Shown piece by piece: positions 51,952 to 61,243 of a DNA stretch of 64,000 bases (its first letter is position 1; the number at the start of each line of letters is the position of its first letter). Source of the DNA: Ecytonucleospora hepatopenaei (Eukaryota; Microsporidia; Enterocytozoonidae); assembly GCA_026692725.1 (NCBI GenBank), contig JAPMUG010000001.1, forward strand, positions 186,001-250,000. Reading direction: 5' to 3'. The position numbers were made by a program, and so were the translations under genes. The notes below the pieces were generated by a model that had not been told where the DNA came from, ran no database searches, and saw nothing but the letters and a program-made list of their open reading frames with translations.

Positions 51952-52024
51952 TCTCAAACAGGGACTCGAACCCTGGACCACCGCGTTATTAGCACGATAC
52001 TCTAACCAACTGAGCTATTTGAGA
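51952..52024 (-). tRNA. tRNA-Ile (anticodon AAT)
   Basis: A 73-base cloverleaf on the - strand. The acceptor arms TCTCAAA and TTTGAGA pair fully. The D arm contains AGCTCAGTTGGTTAGAG, the anticodon loop is CTAATAA with anticodon AAT, and the T arm is CAGGGTTCGAGTCCCTG. There is no intron. A T-run (51945-51950 on the + strand as A) just after the 3' end can serve as a polymerase III terminator. Confidence 0.95.
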
Positions 52025-52107
52025 TGTTTTATTAAGATGTTTGATATTTGTATTGTTATTAGTAGTATTAGTAATTATTCAAAACAAAATTATTTTGAAC
52101 TCTAGTC

Positions 52108-52815
52108 ATGATTCTTAAAAGTAAAAAAATTTTAATTACAGGAGGTTCAAGAGGCATTGGTTTTGAATTGATCAAGTTATTTTTGAAAGAAAATGCAATT
52201 GTGTATAATTTAAGCAGAACTAAACCTTCTATTACACATCCTAATCTTTTTCATTTACAGGTAAACTTGGATAACATAAATTTTGTAAAGAATCCTAATT
52301 TCAAAATTATAAAATCTACTGATTTTGATATTGTTGTTAACAATGTGGGTTTGAATCCTGGTGTTATGAAGTTTGAATGTATTTCTGATGAACTTATCTT
52401 TAAAGGCATTAATGTTAATATCTTGTCACACGTTTTGATTACAAAGCATGTAAATTGTAAAAAACACGTTTTTGTAAATTCTATGCTTGGTCTTGTTTCA
52501 TGTCCAGAAAATGCAATTTATTGTGCGTCTAAGGCCTTTATAAATAGTTTTGCTAATACATTAAGAATGGAAGGTAGAGATGTTTTTATAATTTATCCTG
52601 GTAAAGTTGATACAACAATGTTTGTTGAAATAAAAAATTTTATGTGTAGAAAAAAAGAAAATGTGGCTGAAGGTATTTTTAAAGGAATTTTAAAAGACTT
52701 GAAAACAAAATACATGCCTTTTTCAATCTCTTTATTGCCTTTTTTAATGTCATTTACACCTTTATATATAAGTGATTTTATAACAAATTTTATTTATAAA
52801 AAAATTAAAAATTAA
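52108..52815 (+). CDS. Short-chain dehydrogenase/reductase, possibly 3-ketosphinganine reductase
   Basis: 235 residues. Cofactor motif TGGSRGIG is at 11-18, NNVG near residue 77, a catalytic Ser in VNSMLGL, YCASK at 138-142, and an IIYPGKVDTTMF block follows. The C-terminus is hydrophobic (about 205-230, ISLLPFLMSFTPLYISDFITNF) and could anchor it to the ER membrane, as in Tsc10/KDSR. Tsc10 makes sphinganine for sphingolipids. The SDR call is secure; the substrate is a suggestion. Confidence 0.8.
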   Translation: MILKSKKILITGGSRGIGFELIKLFLKENAIVYNLSRTKPSITHPNLFHLQVNLDNINFVKNPNFKIIKSTDFDIVVNNVGLNPGVMKFECISDELIFKGINVNILSHVLITKHVNCKKHVFVNSMLGLVSCPENAIYCASKAFINSFANTLRMEGRDVFIIYPGKVDTTMFVEIKNFMCRKKENVAEGIFKGILKDLKTKYMPFSISLLPFLMSFTPLYISDFITNFIYKKIKN

Positions 52816-52883
52816 ATTATTAATAAAACCTAAAAGTTTTTAATTTTTTATAAATAAATAAATAAATAAGAATATTGTGTAAA

Positions 52884-53723
52884 TTATTGTGTAGTTTCAC
52901 GATTAGGCAATTCTTTTGCTCTATTTTTTATAGTTTTTCTAATTTTTAAAAAAATTCCATGTAAGAAATTGTTCTGTGTTATTGTATTTAACTCAAAATG
53001 TCTACCTTTACATATTATTGCTATCCCAAGAACAAAAGAACATAAAAGAAGAACTTTTATGATTTTATCCTTAAGTCCAAACATAGAGTGGGGCAACTTC
53101 CTAATCTCATCGTTTGCCATGTCCAAATATCTGTTTGTATTTTCAAAGTATCTGTCTAGGGAATCAATTGCAATACTTTGTTCCTTAAGATTCATCTTTA
53201 TTTCTAACAAGGTATTTGTTAATGATACCAAAGTGTTGGTTATAAGACTGTTGCTGTTTTTAGTTTTCTGTTCTTGCTGGAATTCATACATATTATAATT
53301 TTGAACAGCATTTTCATTAACAACTTCACTCAAAATGTCATATGAAGAAGTGTGATGGATATCATCTGCTATTATTTTCTTAAAATTAACTATTTCTGTC
53401 TCTAGCTTTTTTGTATAAAAATTTACAAAATTTTCTTGAACAATTCTATGCTTTATCACAAAAGAAATCTCAAATATCTCTTCTTTTATGCTTTTTGCTA
53501 AATTTTCTATTTGCGTTTTGATTTTTTCTGCTTGTAAATTATTTTCAAAGTTTGGTTTGAATGATGGAAGTCTGTTTTTGCGTAAAGAATGTTTATATGT
53601 TAAAATTTCCTTCGAAAGATGTGTAATTTTTTTAGTTAACTCGTCACAATTTAATGTTGCTGAATTACTCACCTTTTTAACATGTTTCAACTCTAAAAAC
53701 TTTTCTGTCAAATTTACTATCAT
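52884..53723 (-). CDS. SNARE-like tail-anchored protein (Sec20/Use1 type)
   Basis: 279 residues, mostly coiled-coil. Near residues 155-212 a heptad segment (LITNTLVSLTNTLLEIKMNL then EQSIAIDSLDRYFENTNRYL) has SNARE character. A membrane span follows at about 224-239 (VLLLCSFVLGIAIICKG). About 40 residues lie after the span, as in Sec20-type SNAREs of the ER/Golgi that have a lumenal tail. The zero-layer residue cannot be fixed by eye. It could also be another coiled-coil membrane protein. Confidence 0.42.
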   Translation of the reverse strand: MIVNLTEKFLELKHVKKVSNSATLNCDELTKKITHLSKEILTYKHSLRKNRLPSFKPNFENNLQAEKIKTQIENLAKSIKEEIFEISFVIKHRIVQENFVNFYTKKLETEIVNFKKIIADDIHHTSSYDILSEVVNENAVQNYNMYEFQQEQKTKNSNSLITNTLVSLTNTLLEIKMNLKEQSIAIDSLDRYFENTNRYLDMANDEIRKLPHSMFGLKDKIIKVLLLCSFVLGIAIICKGRHFELNTITQNNFLHGIFLKIRKTIKNRAKELPNRETTQ

Positions 53724-53760
53724 TCTTTTTGTTTATAGTTTGAAACAAAATATAATAAAA

Positions 53761-54729
53761 TTAAAAGTTTTGACATTTTCCATTTTTATAAATAAAAAAA
53801 TAACCTTCAAAAACCCTCAGTTCATACAAATCGTTTTGATTTTGAATAAAAACATGTTTTACCCTTTCTTTTTCATAAATAAGTGGTTTAAAAGAATTAC
53901 CAACCGTCTTTTTTAAAAAATAAAAACCTAAATTATATGCTAGTAAAGAGTTAACATTTACTGTGCCTCTGTTTTTAACGTATAGACTGTTTAAAAAAGA
54001 AGACGCAAAATCTTGAAAGTCTTCTGACTCATACAAATCATCTTTGTTGTTAGAAATAAAAATCTCAAATTTATCTTTATAATGCTGAAACTCTTCGACC
54101 ATTTGATTGTAGCGATTTAATACCTGAAGACTATTATATACATTATCTAAATTGTTTATTTCTGAAATTTTATCTAAATATCCACATAAAACCATGTTTT
54201 TATAATAAACCTTTATTCCTAAAACATTTAGATTAAAAACACGAATTTGATTTTCTGATAAAACAAAATCATCATATGGTATAAATGATTTGTCGTCAAA
54301 ATAAATGCATAAACGATGGTTTTTTATGCAAATTTTAAAAACTCGTAAATCAAGCAATTTTCGATGTAAGGTAAGTTCCTTTTCTTGTAAAATATTAAAC
54401 AAAGCCTTGTTTTTGTCAAAAATAGTTAAAACTTCATTTTTAATTTTCTTTTTTAAATTGTAATGTTCTTCATCCTGTTTGTTTTCTTTTATTTTTAAAT
54501 AATTCAAAACGTTTTTTTCTTTAAGGTCTTCGATTGCTAAAATAGATTGATTTTCAGATTTTATTTCTGTAATAAAAGTGTTTAAGTTTTTTGTGTTTTT
54601 ATATGTTTTGTTTTTATAACATTTCCAATCATCATCCAATGCAGTAGTTTCTGTTTTAAAAATAATTCCTTGCTCGTTAGCATCTTCAATTTCAGCTATG
54701 CAAAAATCCTGTAAGTTTATTTTTGTCAT
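53761..54729 (-). CDS. Hypothetical protein sharing a promoter with PRI2
   Basis: 322 residues from the ATG at 54729; an upstream extension relies on a TTG inside the neighbouring gene. No family is recognised. It has no signal or membrane span, is Lys/Asn-rich, and has a coiled-coil-like segment near 85-120 followed by a mixed alpha/beta part (VFKICIKNHRLCIYFDD). Its start lies only 22 bases from the divergent start of PRI2 within a palindrome. Shared control with a replication gene suggests a replication- or cell-cycle-linked role, from position alone. Confidence 0.55.
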   Translation of the reverse strand: MTKINLQDFCIAEIEDANEQGIIFKTETTALDDDWKCYKNKTYKNTKNLNTFITEIKSENQSILAIEDLKEKNVLNYLKIKENKQDEEHYNLKKKIKNEVLTIFDKNKALFNILQEKELTLHRKLLDLRVFKICIKNHRLCIYFDDKSFIPYDDFVLSENQIRVFNLNVLGIKVYYKNMVLCGYLDKISEINNLDNVYNSLQVLNRYNQMVEEFQHYKDKFEIFISNNKDDLYESEDFQDFASSFLNSLYVKNRGTVNVNSLLAYNLGFYFLKKTVGNSFKPLIYEKERVKHVFIQNQNDLYELRVFEGYFFIYKNGKCQNF

Positions 54730-54754
54730 TAAGGGCAAAACTTTGCCCTTAATG
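54727..54754. promoter_or_regulatory. Palindromic bidirectional promoter between two start codons
   Basis: The 28 bases spanning both start codons form an inverted repeat: CATTAAGGGCAAA, two spacer bases, TTTGCCCTTAATG. The arms are perfect over 13 bases. Each ATG therefore has TTGCCCTTA just before it, a CCC motif, so one compact element can drive both genes. Only 22 bases lie between the start codons. Confidence 0.85.
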
Positions 54755-55972
54755 AACAGCGCATACAAAAAAGAAAACCAAAAGGTTGATTTGTCTTTTT
54801 ATGACACGCTTTATTCAACCAATACCGAAAAAATGTCATATGAAGTATTTAAAAATTATGCTTATGATCGTATGAAAATACTTAGAAAATTTGAGAATGG
54901 TATTAGGGATTTTAGCATGATTGAGGATAAACAACATGATTTATTATCTCATTTTTGTTTAAGATTGATAGCTGTTCAAACAGAATGGTCTACAAACTGG
55001 TTTGTAAAATATGAGACTGAACTTTTTAAAAAAAGACTTATGGAAAAAGGAAAAGAAATTGATGATTTGTATGCAAATTTACTTTTAAGGCATTATAAAA
55101 ATTTTTTTAACAAAATTAGTATAGAAAATGAGAATGCTAAGAAATATAAAAGTTCAGAATCCTATAAAATTGGACCTTTTGGATACTTTGACCCAGATTT
55201 TGATACTGAATACGATAATGTTGAGCTTGTACATTTTCTAAAAATACCTGATTTAATAGGCACTAAACACTGTGATCCTTCATATGGTTATTGTAAAATT
55301 AATAAAAATATAAAAATTTCCCATATGGCGTATGAATTTAAAAGGTATTTAACAAATAAAATGTTAAAGCAAAATATAAACAGTTCTTTAGAAGATGAAA
55401 GACTTTTAAAACTACACAATGATATTTTCTTGAAATTTACACCATTAACTACAGAAGAAAACAACACATCCATAAGCAATATAAATAAAGAGAATTTTCC
55501 ACTTTGCATGAAATTGCTTTTTGAAAAGATTAAACAAGGCGTGCATTTAAAATTTAACGATAGAAACCAATTGATTCTCTTTTTGAAAGATCTTAAGATT
55601 CCTTTGCATGAAACATTAAATTTTATGCGTAGTAGTTTACCAACAATGAAAGAAAAAGAATTGGCGTATTCAGTTAGGCACAATTACGGTTTAGAAGGTA
55701 AAAGGGCAAATTATAGTTGCTTTTCTTGTCTAAAAATTAAATCTCTTGCTTCTGAACCTAATTCAACCGGTTGTCCATTTGTTAATAATAAAAATTATGC
55801 CAGACAATATGTTGATATTGAAGATGGTGTGGATTTCTTACAAAATTGCAAGTCACATCTGTGTTCTTTAAATAAAAACATGGATATTTCTGCTGAAAAT
55901 GTTAATATGAAGTCACCTGCTGAATTTTATAATATTCTAAAATATTATAAAAATAAGGAAATAGAAAAATAA
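54752..55972 (+). CDS. PRI2: DNA primase large subunit
   Basis: 406 residues from the ATG at 54752; an earlier non-ATG start would overlap the divergent gene. Typical features are a helical N-terminal domain and a C-terminal iron-sulphur domain with Cys ligands. These are near MKLLFEKI, then RHNYGLEGKRANYSCFSCLK, GCPFVNNKN, and a last Cys in LQNCKSHLC. HNYG-EGKR is the primer-binding signature. With Pri1 the subunit makes RNA primers for polymerase alpha. It shares the palindromic promoter at 54727-54754. Confidence 0.9.
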   Translation: MNSAYKKENQKVDLSFYDTLYSTNTEKMSYEVFKNYAYDRMKILRKFENGIRDFSMIEDKQHDLLSHFCLRLIAVQTEWSTNWFVKYETELFKKRLMEKGKEIDDLYANLLLRHYKNFFNKISIENENAKKYKSSESYKIGPFGYFDPDFDTEYDNVELVHFLKIPDLIGTKHCDPSYGYCKINKNIKISHMAYEFKRYLTNKMLKQNINSSLEDERLLKLHNDIFLKFTPLTTEENNTSISNINKENFPLCMKLLFEKIKQGVHLKFNDRNQLILFLKDLKIPLHETLNFMRSSLPTMKEKELAYSVRHNYGLEGKRANYSCFSCLKIKSLASEPNSTGCPFVNNKNYARQYVDIEDGVDFLQNCKSHLCSLNKNMDISAENVNMKSPAEFYNILKYYKNKEIEK

Positions 55973-56030
55973 ATAATAAATTTAATAAATACATTGTATT
56001 TAAAGCAACTTATTATAACTAACAAATGTT

Positions 56031-57779
56031 TTAAATCAAATCAACCAGCTCTGTTGTTATATATTCACTATATTCATCAGATAACTCTAACTGCCCACAT
56101 ATCTTAAAAAGTATTTTAGCTTTAGTAACATCCTCATAAAATCTAATCGTATTTACTGCTTTATAAAAAATATGTTCTATTATCAGCTTGTATTTCTTTA
56201 TATCTAATAAATTGTCAAAAATACACAAATTTGATAAATTATCAATTGAAGGATCTGTGTTAAAGAGATAAAAACCAACCAAATCATTTAAATTACTATT
56301 AACTTCTAACTTAATATCGTTAATAACATTAGTTTTAAGGTTGACCTTTTCATCTGATAAAATAGCTTGCACCAAAACATCTTCTATGACATCCAGGTAC
56401 ATATTCAAATCCAGCAAATCTATAATTTCTAACAGTTTTGTATTGTTGGTTTCCTTTAAAACATTTACAGTTTTATTAAAAATGTCACGATCCAAAGAAG
56501 GTGAGCTAATAACATCATATAGCTCATACTTCACTAATAAAGATGGAATGTGATTTAAAAATTGCTTGTTTGTTTTTACAAAATCCAACATTCTTATTTT
56601 TAAATTTAATGCATCAAGTTTATGCATAATGCTAAAAAGAAAATTTAAAAATAGCGCTGTTAATGTTGAAGGATCTTCTTGAAACTTTTCAGATGGCTGA
56701 GATTTCAATGAACAAGTGGTTGAATCATCAAAACACATTGTGCTCTCTTTGGTGTTCAAACAAATCTTTAACAAAATAAAAAACTTTGGAACTACAGCTA
56801 TTGTGCTTGCTGCTAAAAGTCTCGCCGCTTTTTTATATTTTTTGTTAAATAAATTGACTAAAATTCTAACATGCACATTTTTAAAACAATCAGAATCCAA
56901 TTTTTTATTGCAAATTAGCAGTGTAAACAAATAATCTTCAACCGTTGAAATTATACCGCCATCAAGTACGACTTTCTTATGCATAATATTATACAAAAAT
57001 AATTTAAATTTGTCTTCATGTAATCCGCAGCTAAAACCCATGTCAAATGGTTGTTTATCAATGTATTTCACTAAATTGGATCCAAACTGATCATTTAAAT
57101 CATCAAAAAACATCTTGTTATCTGCTACTAAACCTTTTAATTCTTCACGCATACCCAATCTTAATAAAATATAAGCTTCTGCCCATAAAAATTTGTCTTC
57201 ATAAACATTTACATTATATTCTGTTTTGCTGTATTTTAACTTAACAAAAAATCTTATTTTTTCCAGCATATTTTTTGGTTTGTTTTCCTCACTTGCATTA
57301 AATTCAACAAACTTTTCTATGTGTTTCTCAAATGCACGATATAAAAATTCAAATGGCGACATTTGTTTATCAAGATAGTTATAAATGTCATATAAGAATT
57401 CATTTTCAAAAGTATCTAAACTTGGACTCTCAAATAACTGCTTTTCTGTATTTTTGTTTATGCTTATGTCAAAGGATGACGTCTCAATTTCGTCTAATTT
57501 ACGAGAAAGATTAGATGATATCTCCTTATCACAATTCTTTAAAATTTCTTTTTTAAATATATTAAACTTTTCTACTAATTTTTGTTCTAAAAACCCTTGT
57601 ATTATTTCATCATAATTAAATCCACTGCCTTTAAATGTATACAGTAAGTTTTTAGATTGAATTGTGTCACAGGTATAATTTTTGTATTTTTCTTGCTTTA
57701 ATTTTAAAAGAGTTATACAATGTGTTATGTTATTGATTTTAGCTGGTTTATGAACCAAAGGTGTTAATTTTGTAGACAT
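56031..57779 (-). CDS. NIC96/Nup93-like nucleoporin
   Basis: 582 residues, helical. FLWAEAYILLRLGMREELKGL near residue 198 and a later KLFLYNIM...VEDYLFTLL near 257-290 match the order of the Nic96 alpha-solenoid, where the family has W-x-x-I-Y-x-L-R-G and EDWLW. The N-terminus is a short polar tail with a coiled-coil stretch. Nic96 is a core scaffold of the inner ring of the nuclear pore. TTATCCCCATTTTT precedes the ATG at 57779, a CCC motif. The protein is shorter than yeast Nic96 (839). Moderately sure. Confidence 0.6.
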   Translation of the reverse strand: MSTKLTPLVHKPAKINNITHCITLLKLKQEKYKNYTCDTIQSKNLLYTFKGSGFNYDEIIQGFLEQKLVEKFNIFKKEILKNCDKEISSNLSRKLDEIETSSFDISINKNTEKQLFESPSLDTFENEFLYDIYNYLDKQMSPFEFLYRAFEKHIEKFVEFNASEENKPKNMLEKIRFFVKLKYSKTEYNVNVYEDKFLWAEAYILLRLGMREELKGLVADNKMFFDDLNDQFGSNLVKYIDKQPFDMGFSCGLHEDKFKLFLYNIMHKKVVLDGGIISTVEDYLFTLLICNKKLDSDCFKNVHVRILVNLFNKKYKKAARLLAASTIAVVPKFFILLKICLNTKESTMCFDDSTTCSLKSQPSEKFQEDPSTLTALFLNFLFSIMHKLDALNLKIRMLDFVKTNKQFLNHIPSLLVKYELYDVISSPSLDRDIFNKTVNVLKETNNTKLLEIIDLLDLNMYLDVIEDVLVQAILSDEKVNLKTNVINDIKLEVNSNLNDLVGFYLFNTDPSIDNLSNLCIFDNLLDIKKYKLIIEHIFYKAVNTIRFYEDVTKAKILFKICGQLELSDEYSEYITTELVDLI

Positions 57780-57809
57780 AAAAATGGGGATAAAAAAATA
57801 TTTTTAAAT

Positions 57810-58454
57810 TTATTCTGCTGACTTTGCTTTTGTATCCCCTAAATCAAGCATTTTAAAGGCCCTTTGGTTTTTAAGCTTGCATAGTCTTTTATTGTTATTC
57901 AACAATAAAATTTCAACACTTTTTGGTAACAAACTACAGTCAAATTCTTCAAGATTGTTGTACTGAAGATCCAAAATTTTTAAATTTCTTAAATGTGTCA
58001 GGTCAACGTTAAAATTGTTAATTTTGTTAGCACCCAAATAAATTTCTTCAATTTTCTCAGAAATAAATTTTAAATTTGAAATTTCAAAAATTCTATTGGC
58101 AGCTATGTCAAACTTTATTAGAGATTTGTTATACTGCAAACTTTTAGAAATTTCTTTTATATCGTTTGACATAATATAAAGTTCAGAAAGAGTGTCATTT
58201 TTAATAGAATCATGATCTTGTAATAAATTGTATCCCATATCTAATACTTCTATTTCTGTAAAACGCTCTGTTTCTATGTTTTTTAAAAGATTGTCTGAAA
58301 TATCTAAATATTTTAATGTTGAAGGCAGACTTTCAGGGATTTTTTCAAGCTTATTTCTCCTTAATTCAAATGCTTTACAATTACTATCAATTACTAACTC
58401 TTTTCCTCTCTGATTGTTAAAATAAAAACACTCATCTTCACTAAAATTATCCAT
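57810..58454 (-). CDS. SDS22-like leucine-rich-repeat protein
   Basis: 214 residues with about seven LRRs of 21-23 residues (LKYLDISDNLLKNI, LSELYIMSNDIKEI, IEEIYLGANKINNF, LKILDLQYNNLEEF). The repeat type is that of Sds22, a regulator of protein phosphatase 1, but the consensus is shared by other small LRR proteins such as U2A'. The N-terminus is acidic. GTTACCCTTCTTTT before the ATG at 58454 is a CCC motif. Confidence 0.55.
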   Translation of the reverse strand: MDNFSEDECFYFNNQRGKELVIDSNCKAFELRRNKLEKIPESLPSTLKYLDISDNLLKNIETERFTEIEVLDMGYNLLQDHDSIKNDTLSELYIMSNDIKEISKSLQYNKSLIKFDIAANRIFEISNLKFISEKIEEIYLGANKINNFNVDLTHLRNLKILDLQYNNLEEFDCSLLPKSVEILLLNNNKRLCKLKNQRAFKMLDLGDTKAKSAE

Positions 58455-58578
58455 AAAAGAAGGGTAACTAATGGTTTTTACAAAAGTTTTAAATTCATTT
58501 TTAAAAAAATACTAAACAAATTAAAATAATTCATTAAAAATGTTATAAAAATAATTTAAAAACAAAACATAACAAAAA

Positions 58579-60216
58579 TCAATGTCTGTGTCTTTCTCTT
58601 GGTGCATGCGTAATTACACCATCACATTTTAATAAACTTTGTGCAGCCTCACAAGCAGCTTTTAAAACACGTATTTTCATCGAAAATCCCTCAAAAACTT
58701 TCAACGATTTCATACAATTTGGTTTTCCTGTGTTTATATCTAATCCTTGTGTAAAATTATTCCTGGTAAAAGATGACCTATTATTATACATTGAAATAAT
58801 AGAACTTCTAAAAACTTTTGAATTAAATCCACAGTTTGTTGTTAAAATGTCTACAAACTCAAGTAATGCATTGCTTAACACTAAAACCCCTTCGCTTTCC
58901 ACTGTTTTTATTTCTTGACTGTATTTTAACAATTCCATTCCTAACATAATCTCTGTAGAACCTCCTCCGAGCAACAAAAATTGTTCTTTGTGTATTCTCT
59001 TTAACACACAAAGAGCATCGTGTAGTGCCCTTTCGCCTTCTTCTAAAATTGCATTGCTTGAACCGAACAACAAAATCGTCGAAGCGCCTTTGTTTTTACA
59101 ACCTGAAAATTTTACAAAATTTTTTTCTTTAATTTGTATTTGCTCAATAAACTCGCATGTTCCTGTTGCATTGTTTTCGACACCATCACAGAAATGGCTT
59201 AAAACCTTCCCTCCTAAAACTTGATGCAAACGTTCTACATTACCAAAATCTGCGTTTTCAATCACATACTTGCCTTTATCAAGCAACAATTGCATATTAT
59301 AATCATAAATTATTTGTCTGTTAATTAAAACATCAAAATCAATTTTGCAAATATCATTGATTTTATCCCTCATTCTTTGTTTTTCAGAATCTTCAATTTT
59401 TTTGAGTTCTAAAATTGAATTTACGTTTGCCTTTGATGTTGATAACTTTATTTTATCAAAATCTAAAGCTGTATTTACAACTAAAACTTTAGGTTTTAAT
59501 ATTTTATGCAAAACAATTTCGTCTTTTTTATCACCAAACTGCAAATTTGACAATTTTTTATTTAAATCTTGTTCATTATTTCTAAAGTTAATGTTTTTTT
59601 CAACCAATATACCTTTAACCAATCTACTTTCTGACATATTTCCAATTACTTTAACTACATTTATCAAATCTAAGTTGCAAGATTCCTTAAGATTTTGAAT
59701 AGCTTCGATGCAAATATCTGAAAATAAATCAATGTTTGAATTTAAAATTTTAGAACAAAGTGTTGTCTTAACTAAGCTTTTAACATCTGTTGGATTTATC
59801 TTAAATTTTTTGACTTCTAAAATTTCGCTTATTTTTTCTAAGGCTTTGTTTATTCCTTTAACCAAAAATCTTGGATGTGTTTTTGAAGAATATGCATGTT
59901 TTAAAATTAAAGAAGCAAGAATAGCAATTGATGTTGTTCCATCGCCTTCTTCATAATCCTGTAGTTTAGATGTTTCCATCAAAACACGCGCACTTGGAAC
60001 TTCAAGTTTAACATTTGACATAATAGTTGCACCATCATTTGTTGTTAAATGGTCATTTTGTCCTTGTAAAATCTTAAGTGTACCTTTTGGACCCAGAGTT
60101 GATTTGATGACATCTAACAAAACGTTAGTTCCTGAAAGAATATATTTAAAAGAATCTTCATCAAAAACTTCATCCGATGCAGAATTTTTATTTGAAAATA
60201 ATTCAAGATGATTCAT
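58579..60216 (-). CDS. CCT2: Chaperonin CCT beta subunit
   Basis: 545 residues, full-length group II chaperonin. Near 37-90 it has KSTLGPKGTLKIL, NDGATI and DYEEGDGTTS (ATP site). The centre contains GCKNKGASTILLFGSSNAIL and LLLGGGSTEIMLGMELL. The C-terminal nucleotide motif has a GLDINTGKPN-type sequence, and the ending ITHAPRERHRH resembles CCT2's IIKAAPRKR. CCT folds actin and tubulin as a double ring of eight subunits. Subunit identity rests on the C-terminus and the QDYEEGDGTTS segment. Confidence 0.82.
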   Translation of the reverse strand: MNHLELFSNKNSASDEVFDEDSFKYILSGTNVLLDVIKSTLGPKGTLKILQGQNDHLTTNDGATIMSNVKLEVPSARVLMETSKLQDYEEGDGTTSIAILASLILKHAYSSKTHPRFLVKGINKALEKISEILEVKKFKINPTDVKSLVKTTLCSKILNSNIDLFSDICIEAIQNLKESCNLDLINVVKVIGNMSESRLVKGILVEKNINFRNNEQDLNKKLSNLQFGDKKDEIVLHKILKPKVLVVNTALDFDKIKLSTSKANVNSILELKKIEDSEKQRMRDKINDICKIDFDVLINRQIIYDYNMQLLLDKGKYVIENADFGNVERLHQVLGGKVLSHFCDGVENNATGTCEFIEQIQIKEKNFVKFSGCKNKGASTILLFGSSNAILEEGERALHDALCVLKRIHKEQFLLLGGGSTEIMLGMELLKYSQEIKTVESEGVLVLSNALLEFVDILTTNCGFNSKVFRSSIISMYNNRSSFTRNNFTQGLDINTGKPNCMKSLKVFEGFSMKIRVLKAACEAAQSLLKCDGVITHAPRERHRH

Positions 60217-60290
60217 TATGTTAAAGGTATAAATTTTTTTATAACTATATAACTAATAGTCAAACATATTTTAACTTAAAACTTTAATTA

Positions 60291-60361
60291 GGTTTTATGG
60301 TGTAATGGTAGCACTTTGGACTTTGAATCCAACAATCAGGGTTCGAACCCCTGTAGAACCA
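60291..60361 (+). tRNA. tRNA-Gln (anticodon TTG)
   Basis: The cloverleaf has acceptor arms GGTTTTA and TAGAACC, a D arm with TGTAATGGTAGCA, anticodon stem-loop GGACTTTGAATCC with anticodon TTG, and T arm AGGGTTCGAACCCCT. The sequence closely follows eukaryotic tRNA-Gln, with the A discriminator at 60361. A TTTTTT terminator follows at 60362-60367. There is no intron. Confidence 0.95.
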
Positions 60362-60497
60362 TTTTTTGTCTATAAAGATATGATATTTTAACTTTTAATA
60401 TATATTTCTTATTTAATGTTTATTTTTCATTTTTACAACAAAATAAATTTTTAAAAAGTTCTTGTTTATTTTAATTTTTAAAATCTTTATTATAAAT

Positions 60498-60869
60498 TTA
60501 ATTTCTTTTTCCCTGAAAACATCTTTGTTCACCTTCAAAATAATTATCACACGGAAATCCCATTCTTTGTTTATAAAAATCATCTATAATATTTTTAGGT
60601 TCAGAATAATATATGTTTGTATTATATTTATCATAACCATATTCATTATTATAATTTTTATTATCATATTCATAACTATAGTTTTTATTATCATATTCAT
60701 TATTATAATTTTTATTATCATTATAAAATTTATCATATTCATCACTATAATTTTCAGATTTATTGCTTTTATTAGTTGAATTGTACTTATGGGTTGTGTT
60801 ATAAGTATAGGAATCATCATCATAAGAATTCAAATTATATCTTTTATCATCATTTGAATCATATGTCAT
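60498..60869 (-). CDS. Tyr/Asn/Asp-rich low-complexity protein
   Basis: 123 residues. The centre consists of imperfect 10-residue repeats (KNYNNEYDNK, KNYSYEYDNK). The last 35 residues are ordered in style (NIIDDFYKQRMGFPCDNYFEGEQRCFQ) with two Cys. No family is recognised. The ATG at 60869 has TTTACCCTTATT upstream, a CCC motif. The low-complexity region could form condensates or a spore-surface coat; no evidence for either. Confidence 0.55.
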   Translation of the reverse strand: MTYDSNDDKRYNLNSYDDDSYTYNTTHKYNSTNKSNKSENYSDEYDKFYNDNKNYNNEYDNKNYSYEYDNKNYNNEYGYDKYNTNIYYSEPKNIIDDFYKQRMGFPCDNYFEGEQRCFQGKRN

Positions 60870-60910
60870 TTTAAATATAAAATAAGGGTAAAAAAATTCT
60901 AAGTTATTAT

Positions 60911-61243
60911 TTATTTACTAAATGGGTGACCCATGTACCTAACTCCTACTCTTTTCAATGCATAAACTACATCCTGACAGTTTATTGTCTTTCTTTTTGA
61001 GTGTGTACAATATGTGCAACTTGCACCTAACACAGTATTCAAATAATTATTGGTCAAAAGATTTACCTCAGGGAAACATCCTTTTCCTACTCTTGTTGCA
61101 CCAGCCCTTCTTGCTAATCTTCTAATTGCAGGTCCACCAAGCTTGTTGGTACTTGCTGTTTGTTTTCTGTGTCTTTTTGCTGCTCCTCCTTTTGCACCTT
61201 TTGCGCTCTTACCTTTTCCAGCTGACATTGGTTGTGTAGACAT
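60911..61243 (-). CDS. Histone H4, divergent
   Basis: 110 residues. The N-terminal tail reads [14 protein letters not shown] and leads to KRHRKQ, then [15 protein letters not shown], as in H4. The C-terminus has [25 protein letters not shown], matching H4's [20 protein letters not shown]-type ending. Between them the core differs strongly, with [19 protein letters not shown] replacing H4's [20 protein letters not shown]. The first ATG (61243) lies 2 bases after ACCCCTT, a CCC motif. A second in-frame ATG at 61228 would give a tail closer to H4. Head-to-head with the H3-like gene at 61610. Confidence 0.85.
   Translation of the reverse strand: [110 protein letters not shown]

Noticed and set aside
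54698..54751. Upstream extension of PRI2
   Set aside because: No ATG; it would overlap the start of the divergent gene and the palindromic promoter.
60462..60779. 105-residue Ile/Phe-rich + strand ORF
   Set aside because: Antisense to the Tyr/Asn-rich gene, which has a promoter motif; low-complexity translation.
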